A stretch of 8,226 bases of DNA, taken from contig DASZSI010000162.1 of NCBI GenBank assembly GCA_035548775.1, positions 1 to 8,226 on the forward strand, written 5' to 3'. How positions within the stretch are numbered: the stretch's first letter is position 1; each line of letters opens with the position of its first letter. The translations under genes and the position numbers were made by a program. This document shows positions 1 to 6,262 of this stretch, in pieces. Below the pieces are notes generated by a model, which saw only the letters and a list, made by a program, of their open reading frames with translations, was not told the origin of the DNA and did not search any database. This stretch comes from UBA7672 sp035548775. Its GTDB lineage: Bacteria > Pseudomonadota > Alphaproteobacteria > Caulobacterales > Hyphomonadaceae.

Positions 1-671
1 AGCGTATTGAACTCGAACTCCAGGCGGTCGGCCTCGCGGATGGCGGCCTGGCGCTTGGCTTCGGCGATCTCGACCTCGTTGAGCTGCCACGTCACCGAAA
101 CGGCGCGGACCAGGAGGCCCAGATCACCGGCGATGCGTTCGGACTCCTTCAGCACGTCGCCCTGAATGAGGTCCTGGAAGCCCTTGTTGCCGCGAACCTC
201 GTTGGCGTTGACGCGAGCCGCGGCCGCTTCGAACACCCGTTCCCACATGTGCGGCTTGATCCAGCCGGCTGCATCGTCTTTCGACAGCGACTTGCGGCCC
301 TGCATCATGCCCAGGATGTTCTGAGGCTTCTCCGGATTGATCTGCAGGTCGAGCACGACCTCGCCGTTGATATCGACCTTGTCCTTGGTGCGGGCGATGA
401 CCTTGTAGAAGGCTTGCCAGGCTTTGAGGTCAGCGATCATCAGGCTGATCGAGGAAGACCCGCCGATCAGGCCTTTCAGTTGGTTGAACAGGCCGCCGAC
501 CGAGAAGTGCGCGCCTTTGTAGGCCTGCACGAACTGGCCGTTACGCATCAGCAAGCCAAGATAGTCCGGCGGCACTTCGAACCGCTTCTCGAAGAATGCC
601 TTGATTTCGTCCTCGCGAATGAACTCGGCGAGGTATTTCGGGTCGCTGACGGTCAGTTGGGTGGTCTTCAT
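1..671 (-). CDS. SPFH/band-7-like domain protein, N-terminal 223 residues (3' end outside window)
   Basis: The reading frame is open from ATG 671 to the left edge (223 codons plus two bases), so the C-terminus is missing. GGAG at 682-679, seven bases before the ATG, supports this start. There is no signal peptide or N-terminal membrane segment. Residues 32-60 (VPPDYLGLLMRNGQF then YKGAHFSVGG) look like the opening strands of an SPFH domain. Residues 199-217 (EVEIAEAKRQAAIREAD) look like the helix that follows the domain and begins the coiled coil in stomatin/flotillin-type proteins. Known members of the superfamily form oligomeric membrane-associated scaffolds or protease regulators. It lies 46 bases downstream of a small membrane protein on the same strand, so the pair is probably co-transcribed, and the neighbour could supply the membrane anchor. 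The family call comes from sequence resemblance only. Exact function is unknown, and a virion-core-like bacterial SPFH subgroup is possible. Confidence 0.72.
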   Translation of the reverse strand, partial: MKTTQLTVSDPKYLAEFIREDEIKAFFEKRFEVPPDYLGLLMRNGQFVQAYKGAHFSVGGLFNQLKGLIGGSSSISLMIADLKAWQAFYKVIARTKDKVDINGEVVLDLQINPEKPQNILGMMQGRKSLSKDDAAGWIKPHMWERVFEAAAARVNANEVRGNKGFQDLIQGDVLKESERIAGDLGLLVRAVSVTWQLNEVEIAEAKRQAAIREADRLEFEFNT

Positions 672-717
672 CGTCGTGCTCCAGGAGGAGAGTCTTCAGG
701 TCAGTGGGAACGTCTGC

Positions 718-1290
718 TCACGCCTTGGCGTCTTCCCACTTCCGCTTCGAGAAATAGAGGTAGATGTGATAGCCGATCACGAACACCGCGATTGCGACGG
801 GCACCGGGTATTTCGCGATCACCAGCCAGATCTTGTCCATGCTTGAGAGCGTGGTGTTCAGCTTGTCGACCTGTGTGATGGCGCCGAGAATGACCCCGGC
901 CAGGGAGAACAACGAGAACGCGATGCTGGCCAGCTTCGCCAGGTTCTCAAGCATGCCCACCGTGGTTTTCTTCTTGTCGGGATGAAGCGCTGCTTCTGCC
1001 GCCGCCGCTTCCGCCTTTTCGCGTTCGGTCAGCTTCTCGGCGAATTCCTCGCCACGCTTGATCGCCTCTTCGCGCTTCTTGTGGTCGACCTTCAGGAAGT
1101 CCGGCTCGGCCGATTTCTTGACTGAGGCGTTTTGCGTCGGTGTGAGATTGGTCGCATTCCGCCGCAACAGGATGAAGATGAAAGACACCAGCCAGATCGC
1201 GACGACCACCGCCGTGATCCAAAGAAGCGTGCTCAGCCAGTCGGGGATGTAGACGCCATCGGCGTCGTATTGGACCATCTGCCCGTTCAT
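718..1290 (-). CDS. Small three-segment membrane protein with charged central linker
   Basis: 190 residues. I chose ATG 1290 because GGGGAG lies eight bases upstream; a longer in-frame start at 1365 adds 25 residues with no obvious ribosome site. Residues 1-20 are short and polar. Residues 21-42 form a strong membrane segment (LLWITAVVVAIWLVSFIFIL). Residues 57-110 are rich in Lys, Glu and Ala, and residues 69-100 are likely helical or coiled-coil. Residues 120-139 form a second hydrophobic segment. Residues 153-180 form a third (IWLVIAKYPVPVAIAVFVIG onwards), and the protein ends in a basic/acidic tail (SKRKWEDAKA). I recognise no family. It is the first gene of an apparent operon with the downstream SPFH-like protein, which suggests a membrane partner or anchor for it. 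It does not resemble NfeD, the usual SPFH partner. The coding call is firm; the role is inference. Confidence 0.82.
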   Translation of the reverse strand: MNGQMVQYDADGVYIPDWLSTLLWITAVVVAIWLVSFIFILLRRNATNLTPTQNASVKKSAEPDFLKVDHKKREEAIKRGEEFAEKLTEREKAEAAAAEAALHPDKKKTTVGMLENLAKLASIAFSLFSLAGVILGAITQVDKLNTTLSSMDKIWLVIAKYPVPVAIAVFVIGYHIYLYFSKRKWEDAKA

Positions 1291-1638
1291 GTCGAAAGCT
1301 CCCCGTATCTTCGTCCCAATCGAAAAGGGGCGGAGGCTCCCGTCGCGCGGCTGCGCATTGCGCAATTCACCGCGCGAACGACACCCTCACCCCCCGTACG
1401 GACCGTGCTTAATCTGCGTTTGGTGGCGGTCCCGACCTTTTGTCCACTAACATGGACGTTCGTTTAAGTCACTCAGCAGCGTGTTGATTACGTGTCCATT
1501 TCCACGCGAGCGGGCGCGACACCGCTCCCGCGTGGACAGGTTTTCCTCCGCCGGACGAGAGAAATATCGAAAGCTCATGCAGGTAGGCGGATTCCAGCGG
1601 GAAAACGGGTCACCCCGCCCCGCATTTGTATCAGTTGC
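1291..1638. other. Non-coding stretch between mmsB and the membrane protein gene
   Basis: This 348-base stretch has no convincing gene on either strand. It must hold the promoter of the membrane-protein/SPFH operon (reading left) and the 3' end of the mmsB transcript, but I could not pick out a credible -35/-10 pair. Visible structures are the hairpin at 1501-1536, a 10-bp palindrome ATTGCGCAAT at 1357-1366, and several GTCCA/TGGAC elements. These are GTCCA at 1442-1446 and 1494-1498, and TGGAC at 1453-1457 and 1533-1537. Small open frames here look like chance. Confidence 0.6.
1501..1536 (-). terminator. Strong GC-rich hairpin about 100 bases after the mmsB stop; possible terminator
   Basis: TCCACGCG (1501-1508) pairs with CGCGTGGA (1529-1536), and AGCGG (1509-1513) pairs with CCGCT (1522-1526). 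This leaves a CC bulge at 1527-1528 and an 8-base loop. Its place between two same-strand genes fits a terminator for mmsB. On the minus strand no T-run follows, so it is not a classical intrinsic terminator. On the plus strand it is followed by CAGGTTTT but has no gene upstream. The structure is certain; the function is a guess. Confidence 0.35.
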
Positions 1639-2538
1639 TCAGGATTTGAGCTTCTGCAGGTCGCCGCGCAGCAACTGCTGCACGCCCGAAAAATCCTTGC
1701 CGCCGAAGCCCAGCCGATCGAACAAAGCGTAGATTGCCTCGGCCTGCGCGCCGAGCGGCGTCGAGGCGCCAGCAGCCGCAGCTGCAGCCTGAGCCAGCTT
1801 CAGGTCTTTCAACATCATTGCCGCCGCAAAGCCGCCCTCATAGTTGCGGTCAGACGCCGTCTGCGGCCCGACGCCAGGCCAGGGCGAATAGCTGGTAAGC
1901 GACCAGCACTGGCCCGAGGACTTGGATGCGATCTCGAAGAAACGGTCTGCCGCCAGCCCCAGTTTTTCAGCCAACGCAAAGGCTTCGCATGTCCCAATCA
2001 TCGAAATGCCGAGCAGCATGTTGTTGCAGATCTTGGCGGCTTGCCCGGCGCCGTGATCGCCCGCGCGGATGACAACACGCGCCATCGGTTTCAGCACATC
2101 CTCGACCGCTGGGAACGCCGCCTCGTCGCAACCGACCATGAAGGCCAGCGTGCCCGCATCGGCCGCCGCCGTGCCGCCCGAGACCGGCGCGTCCGCAAAT
2201 TTGAAGCCCGCCGCCTTGGCCTGCCCTGCCACAGCGCGCGCAGAGTCCACGTCGATGGTCGAGCAATCGATCAGCAGGGCCGACTTTGGCGCATTGGGAA
2301 GGATGTCATCGGCGTAGACTTTCCGAACATGCGGACCGGCGGGGAGCATGGTGATAACCGCATCGGCGCCCTTGACCGCGTCAGCCGTCGATTTCGCTGT
2401 CTTGCATCCCGCAGCCTCGGCCTTCGTCAGCGCTGCTTTGCTCAAGTCGAATGCCGCCACTTCGCGGCCTCCACCCGCCTGCCTTGCGGCCATACCCCCG
2501 CCCATATTGCCCAGGCCAATGAATGCTATGCGCGTCAT
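1639..2538 (-). CDS. mmsB: 3-hydroxyisobutyrate dehydrogenase
   Basis: 299 residues, the usual family length (about 295-300). It catalyses NAD-dependent oxidation of 3-hydroxyisobutyrate to methylmalonate semialdehyde in cytosolic valine degradation, supplying MmsA. Visible motifs are the Rossmann loop GLGNMG (8-13) with D31 at the end of the second strand, TMLPAGPHVR (63-72), and LIDCSTIDV (89-97). The substrate-binding loop DAPVSGG is at 116-122, and GQAAKICNNMLLGISMI holds catalytic Lys169 and Asn173. The C-terminal helical domain is complete. The start ATG 2538 has AAGGA seven bases upstream. One oddity is that residues 19-25 (RQAGGGR) replace the usual NLxKAGH-type helix after the nucleotide loop, with no length change. 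It is separated from mmsA, its pathway partner, by an opposite-strand lipoprotein gene, so it probably has its own promoter in 2539-2656. Confidence 0.94.
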   Translation of the reverse strand: MTRIAFIGLGNMGGGMAARQAGGGREVAAFDLSKAALTKAEAAGCKTAKSTADAVKGADAVITMLPAGPHVRKVYADDILPNAPKSALLIDCSTIDVDSARAVAGQAKAAGFKFADAPVSGGTAAADAGTLAFMVGCDEAAFPAVEDVLKPMARVVIRAGDHGAGQAAKICNNMLLGISMIGTCEAFALAEKLGLAADRFFEIASKSSGQCWSLTSYSPWPGVGPQTASDRNYEGGFAAAMMLKDLKLAQAAAAAAGASTPLGAQAEAIYALFDRLGFGGKDFSGVQQLLRGDLQKLKS

Positions 2539-2548
2539 GACACTATCC

Positions 2549-2560
2549 TTTTCCGGAAAA
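2549..2560. promoter_or_regulatory. Perfect 12-bp palindrome just upstream of mmsB
   Basis: TTTTCCGGAAAA is fully self-complementary and overlaps the 5' edge of the mmsB ribosome site, 11 bases before its ATG. It sits in the 118-base divergent region shared with the lipoprotein gene. A second, 8-bp palindrome, GCCCGGGC, follows at 2564-2571. An operator role is possible from position and symmetry but unproven; 12-bp palindromes do arise by chance. Confidence 0.3.
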
Positions 2561-2656
2561 CCCGCCCGGGCATCGCAATGGACTTGCGCGATGCAACGCC
2601 GCGGTCAAGCTTCCAGCGAGGCGCCGGACGCGGATCGGCCCGTGACGAGAGTGGGA

Positions 2657-3454
2657 ATGCCCGGACGTTTCACAATTTTGTTTGCCGCAGGACTCCTGCT
2701 GCTGGCCGCGTGCAACGGCAAAGCGCCAGACGTGGCCATCGCGGATGGCGCCCCTGCCTTTTCCACCGCCGCCCCGGCGACGGCCCCGGCCCCCGTAACC
2801 CCGGCCGAGATCGCCCAGTTCGAACAGCGGTTTGCGGGCCAAAAGCTGTGGCCGGTGCTGAAACAACATTTCCCCGAGGATTACCACGAAATGGTGTCCA
2901 CCAGCATCGGTCTCGCCAAAGCCGGGGCAAGCGTGACCGAGATGCAGCTTGCTTCAGCCAAGGCTCAACAGGCATTGCGCGCCAAATACGTCGACCAGGG
3001 CGCGCAAGCTTCGGATACGACGCTGACGAAACTGCTCACCGCCGCATTGCAGGTGCAGATGCATGTGAAGGAAGCCAAGGGCGAAGCAGCCTGCGACGCC
3101 TATGCGAGCCAGGGCCTGCTGGGGCTGGACGACATCGGGTTCCTTCAGGCCGAGATGGACGATTTCGCCGTCCTGATGTTCCAGACGATGGCGGAGGGCC
3201 GGGATCATCCTGCAACCGTCGCGCCGCCGACCGATGCGGATCTCGATCAGGTGCTGAAGGACGTCGTTGCTCATGGCGTGAGCGAAGCCGCCATCGCATC
3301 GCTGCAGAACCCCGACAAACCTCCGCCGCAGGGAACCGCGTGCGCCTTCGCCACGCAGTTCCTGCGTTCGGTGATCTCGCTTCCGGACGATGCCGGCCAC
3401 CGTGTCCGCGCCGACATGGCGAGAACCGTGTTGCTGGGCGGGTTTTATCGCTGA
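2657..3454 (+). CDS. Predicted lipoprotein of unknown function
   Basis: 265 residues from ATG 2657. The N-terminus is a lipoprotein signal: MPGR, a hydrophobic stretch (FTILFAAGLLLL), then lipobox LAAC with Cys19 as the lipidation site. Residues 20-50 are an Ala/Pro/Thr-rich linker. The rest (51-265) is a mostly helical acidic domain, including KLWPVLKQHFPEDYHEMV at 63-80. Cys146 and Cys229 are the only cysteines after the lipobox and could form a disulphide in the periplasm. GTG 2642 or 2651 are alternative starts, since no ribosome site is strong. The frame stays open upstream to 2348, but that part lies antisense to mmsB. I recognise no family. It is divergent from mmsB and convergent with mmsA, with only seven bases between the two stop codons, so it is a separate transcription unit from the valine genes. 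Confidence 0.82.
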   Translation: MPGRFTILFAAGLLLLAACNGKAPDVAIADGAPAFSTAAPATAPAPVTPAEIAQFEQRFAGQKLWPVLKQHFPEDYHEMVSTSIGLAKAGASVTEMQLASAKAQQALRAKYVDQGAQASDTTLTKLLTAALQVQMHVKEAKGEAACDAYASQGLLGLDDIGFLQAEMDDFAVLMFQTMAEGRDHPATVAPPTDADLDQVLKDVVAHGVSEAAIASLQNPDKPPPQGTACAFATQFLRSVISLPDDAGHRVRADMARTVLLGGFYR

Positions 3455-3461
3455 TCGCGAC

Positions 3462-4973
3462 CTATCTCATCGTCGGAATAACGAAGCTCGAGTCGGTGAC
3501 TTCGCCTTCCGGCCAGCGAGCAGTGACGGTCTTGACCTTGGTCCAGAACTTCACGCCCTCCATGCCATGCTGGTTGGTATCGCCGAACGCCGAGCGCTTC
3601 CAGCCGCCGAAGGTGTGGTAGGCGACCGGCACCGGTATCGGCACGTTGATGCCGACCATGCCCACGTTGACCTTGGCCGCGAATTCGCGCGCCGCCCGAC
3701 CGTTGCGCGTGAAGATAGCGACGCCGTTGCCATACTGGTGCTTGGACGGCAGCGCGACCGCCTCATCCAAGGTGTTCGCACGCACCATCTGCAGCACGGG
3801 CCCGAAGATTTCCTCGTTATACGTCTTCATGCCAGGCTTCACCTTGTCGAACAGCGACGGTCCGATGAAAAAGCCGTTCTCATAGCCCTGCAGCTTGAAG
3901 CCGCGACCATCGACGACGAGTTCGGCGCCTTCGTCCTTGCCGGTCTGGATGTAGTCCGAGATTTTCTTCTTGTGCGCGGCCGTGACCACGGGGCCGTACT
4001 GTGCACCTGGATCGGTGGAGACGCCGACCTTCAACGTCTCGATCTCCGCGATCATGCGCTCACGCAGTTCGTCCGCCGTTTTCTGGCCGACCGGAACGAC
4101 GACAGGAAGCGCCATGCAGCGCTCGCCCGCCGAGCCGAAAGCGGCGCCGGCGAGGTCCTTCACCACCTGGTCCATGTCGGCGTCGGGCAGGACGATGCCG
4201 TGGTTCTTGGCGCCGCCCATGGCCTGAACGCGTTTCCCGTTCGCAGCGCCGGTCTGATAGATGTACTGGGCGATGTCGGACGAGCCGACGAAGCTCACCG
4301 CCTTGATCTCCGGGTGATGCAGGATGGCGTCGACCGCCGCCTTGTCGCCATGCACGACGTTGAGCACGCCGGTAACATCGATGCCCGCGGCGCTGCCCGC
4401 TTCCATGAAGAGTTCTGCCAGGCGCACCGGCACGGACGGGTCACGCTCCGACGGCTTCAGGATGAAAGTGTTGCCGACGGCGATGGCGACGCCGAACATC
4501 CACATCGGGATCATGGCGGGAAAGTTGAACGGCGTGATGCCGGCGACGACTCCAAGCGGCTGGCGCATCGAATAGACATCGATGCCGGGGCCAGCGCCTT
4601 CGGTGTACTCGCCCTTCACCGCATGGGGGATGCCGCAAGCGAACTCGATCACTTCCAGACCGCGCTGAACGTCGCCCTTGGAGTCCGCAATCACCTTGCC
4701 GTGTTCGGACGAGAGCAGTTCCGCCAGTTGCGCCATGTTGGCTTCGACCAGACGCTTGAACTCGAACATCACCCGTGCGCGACGCTGAGGATTGGTTCCC
4801 GCCCAGCCGGGCAAAGCCTTCGCCGCCGCCTGGACGGCTGCATCGACGTCGGAAGACGAGGAAAAGCCCACCTCGGCCTGCACTTCGCCCGTGTTCGGGT
4901 TGAAGACATCGCCCTCGCGTCCCGAGGTCGCCTTCGCCGATTTGCCGCTGATGAAGCCTTCGATACGTCTCAT
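3462..4973 (-). CDS. mmsA: Methylmalonate-semialdehyde dehydrogenase (CoA-acylating)
   Basis: 503 residues, the usual length. It converts methylmalonate semialdehyde, CoA and NAD to propionyl-CoA, CO2 and NADH, the last specific step of valine breakdown; the family also acts on malonate semialdehyde in inositol catabolism. Visible features are TPFNFPAMIP (147-156) with the oxyanion Asn150, LKPSERDPS (172-180) for NAD, FVGSS (228-232), and AGERCMA (282-288) with catalytic Cys286. GGAKNHGIVLPDAD follows at 253-266. The general-base Glu of ordinary aldehyde dehydrogenases is absent before GGAKNH, as is normal for this CoA-dependent subfamily. The start ATG 4973 has a textbook AAAGGAG seven bases upstream (4987-4981). 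It follows the acyl-CoA dehydrogenase by 68 bases on the same strand, so the two are likely co-transcribed. This supports valine rather than inositol use. Confidence 0.96.
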   Translation of the reverse strand: MRRIEGFISGKSAKATSGREGDVFNPNTGEVQAEVGFSSSSDVDAAVQAAAKALPGWAGTNPQRRARVMFEFKRLVEANMAQLAELLSSEHGKVIADSKGDVQRGLEVIEFACGIPHAVKGEYTEGAGPGIDVYSMRQPLGVVAGITPFNFPAMIPMWMFGVAIAVGNTFILKPSERDPSVPVRLAELFMEAGSAAGIDVTGVLNVVHGDKAAVDAILHHPEIKAVSFVGSSDIAQYIYQTGAANGKRVQAMGGAKNHGIVLPDADMDQVVKDLAGAAFGSAGERCMALPVVVPVGQKTADELRERMIAEIETLKVGVSTDPGAQYGPVVTAAHKKKISDYIQTGKDEGAELVVDGRGFKLQGYENGFFIGPSLFDKVKPGMKTYNEEIFGPVLQMVRANTLDEAVALPSKHQYGNGVAIFTRNGRAAREFAAKVNVGMVGINVPIPVPVAYHTFGGWKRSAFGDTNQHGMEGVKFWTKVKTVTARWPEGEVTDSSFVIPTMR

Positions 4974-5021
4974 GTCCGAACTCCTTTACGGGCGCCTCGA
5001 TACGCCTCTCCGGAGCGCCTG

Positions 5022-5038
5022 ACAAACGGAAGGTTTGT
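5022..5038 (-). other. Small inverted repeat between the acyl-CoA dehydrogenase and mmsA
   Basis: ACAAAC (5022-5027) and GTTTGT (5033-5038) form a 6-bp stem with a 5-base loop, starting four bases after the dehydrogenase stop codon on the minus strand. An 8-bp palindrome, CTCCGGAG, follows at 5008-5015. It has no T-run, so it is not an obvious terminator. It could protect or process the bicistronic transcript, or mean nothing. Confidence 0.25.
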
Positions 5039-5041
5039 GAC

Positions 5042-6196
5042 TCAGAGCCCCATCTGGCGGCTGGCCAGATCCTTCATGATTTCCTCGGCGCCGCCGCCGA
5101 TGGCGTTGACCTTTACCTCACGGTAGATGCGCTCGACCTTGGCCCCGCGCATGAAGCCGGCGCCGCCAAAAATCTGGACCGCCTCGGAGGCGCAGAAAGC
5201 CATCGTCTGGGTGGCCTGGTTCTTCATCATGCAGATTTCAGCAACCGGGCTTTCGCCCTGCTCCAGCCGCCAGGCGAGCATCTCCAGCATGGCCTGGCTG
5301 GCGACCACTTTCTGCATCATGTCGACCAGCTTGTGGCGGATCACCTGGTGCTGGGACAGCGGCTTGCCGAAAGTCTCCCGTTGCTGGGCGTAGGCGATCG
5401 CCTCCTCGACACAGACGCGGGCGTAACCGGTGCACGATGCCGCCATGCCAACCCGCTCGGAGTTGAAGTTACGCATGATGATGCGGAAGCCCTGGCCTTC
5501 CTCACCGATCAGGTTCTCGATGGGTATCTTGCAATTGTCGAAGTGCAGCGTCGCCGTATCCGACGCCCACCAGCCCATCTTCTTCAGCTTGGTGCGCGTG
5601 AGACCTGGCGTGTCGCCAGGGATCAGCAGAACCGAGACGCCGCCCGGCCCGCCTTCGCCCGTTCGCACGGCAACGGTGATGTAGTCGGCGCGATAGCCGG
5701 AGGTGATGAACGTCTTCTCGCCGTTGACGGTGTAATGGTCGCCCTGCCGCCGCGCGGTCGTCTTCAAGTTGGCGACGTCCGATCCGCCATTTGGCTCGGT
5801 GATCGCCAGCGCAGAGATCTTCTTGCCCGACAGGATTTCCGGCAGCACGCGCGCCTTCACCTCGGGCCGCGCCGCAATTGCGATCGGTGGCGCACCGATG
5901 CCGTGGCTCATCAGGCTGGCGTTGACACCGCCCGCGCCGGAGCGTGTCAGCTCCTGCGAGGCGACGATCCGCATGAACTGGTCGGCCGGATAGCCGCCGA
6001 ACTCTTCGGGAAAGCCCATGCCGAGCAGGCCGACCGCAGCGGCCTTCTGATACAGTTCGCGCGGGAACTCGCCGGCCTCGTCCCATTCGGTGGCGTAAGG
6101 CTCGATCTCCTTCGCTACGAAGCGGCGGACCTGCTCACGAAAGGCTTCGTGATCCGAATTGTAGAAGGGAGACTTGGGTTGGGTTCCGCGTGGCAT
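5042..6196 (-). CDS. Acyl-CoA dehydrogenase, probably short/branched-chain (isobutyryl-CoA candidate)
   Basis: 384 residues, full length for an FAD-dependent acyl-CoA dehydrogenase. It introduces the alpha-beta double bond of an acyl-CoA and passes electrons to electron-transfer flavoprotein. Visible features are the N-terminal helical domain (15-125), the flavin-contacting motif ALAITEPNGGSD (129-140), FITSGYRADYI (163-173), and the beta domain to about 230. The C-terminal helical domain has QRETFGKPLSQHQ (272-284) and QIFGGAGFMRG (341-351). At the usual MCAD-type catalytic position the protein has Gly368 (AIGGGAEEIM). The base is therefore probably Glu247 in NSERVGMA, as in isovaleryl- and long-chain-type enzymes. 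The mmsA neighbour suggests isobutyryl-CoA as substrate; this is inference, and isovaleryl- or 2-methylbutyryl-CoA are alternatives. No ribosome site lies directly before ATG 6196; a perfect hairpin abuts it instead. Confidence 0.92.
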   Translation of the reverse strand: MPRGTQPKSPFYNSDHEAFREQVRRFVAKEIEPYATEWDEAGEFPRELYQKAAAVGLLGMGFPEEFGGYPADQFMRIVASQELTRSGAGGVNASLMSHGIGAPPIAIAARPEVKARVLPEILSGKKISALAITEPNGGSDVANLKTTARRQGDHYTVNGEKTFITSGYRADYITVAVRTGEGGPGGVSVLLIPGDTPGLTRTKLKKMGWWASDTATLHFDNCKIPIENLIGEEGQGFRIIMRNFNSERVGMAASCTGYARVCVEEAIAYAQQRETFGKPLSQHQVIRHKLVDMMQKVVASQAMLEMLAWRLEQGESPVAEICMMKNQATQTMAFCASEAVQIFGGAGFMRGAKVERIYREVKVNAIGGGAEEIMKDLASRQMGL

Positions 6197-6220
6197 GGGG
6201 AAGTCTAACCAGACTTCCCC
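6197..6220 (-). promoter_or_regulatory. Perfect 10-bp inverted repeat abutting the acyl-CoA dehydrogenase start codon
   Basis: GGGGAAGTCT (6197-6206), AACC, AGACTTCCCC (6211-6220). As minus-strand RNA it is a 10-bp stem with a 4-base loop whose last base directly precedes the AUG at 6196. The only purine-rich, Shine-Dalgarno-like stretch nearby (GGGGGAAG, 6221-6214) lies in its 5' arm. It also lies 42 bases beyond the stop codon of the upstream gene. No T-run follows, so it is not a standard terminator. It could be a DNA operator, or an RNA element controlling initiation. The structure is certain; the role is inferred. Confidence 0.55.
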
Positions 6221-6262
6221 CGCCTGCGTCGATGGCCTTCGTTACGTCAGCTGCGCCGCGAA

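Noticed and set aside
249..878. A 209-codon plus-strand frame at the left end
   Set aside because: It is antisense to the SPFH-like frame, which stays open to the window edge, has a ribosome site, and shows family-like sequence.
1357..1366. 10-bp palindrome ATTGCGCAAT upstream of the membrane protein gene
   Set aside because: It is short, built of common GC-rich-genome words, and has no associated promoter that I can recognise. It is noted but not called as a site.
1492..3621. A 709-codon open frame on the plus strand
   Set aside because: It lies antisense to mmsB and then out of frame with the lipoprotein gene, is Arg-rich without domains, and arises from GC-rich codon bias.
3462..4973. 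MmsA as catalytically defective because the aldehyde-dehydrogenase general-base Glu is missing
   Set aside because: CoA-acylating methylmalonate-semialdehyde dehydrogenases normally lack it, and catalytic Cys286 and Asn150 are present.
3390..5126. A 578-codon open frame on the plus strand opposite mmsA
   Set aside because: mmsA is a full-length, motif-complete match. The opposite frame is His/Arg/Asp-rich with no recognisable domain, as expected of an antisense shadow.
5333..6208. A 291-codon plus-strand frame opposite the acyl-CoA dehydrogenase
   Set aside because: It is an antisense shadow of a complete, conserved enzyme gene.
6197..6220. The hairpin before the acyl-CoA dehydrogenase as an intrinsic terminator of the upstream gene
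   Set aside because: On the minus strand it is followed directly by AUG and coding sequence with no T-run.
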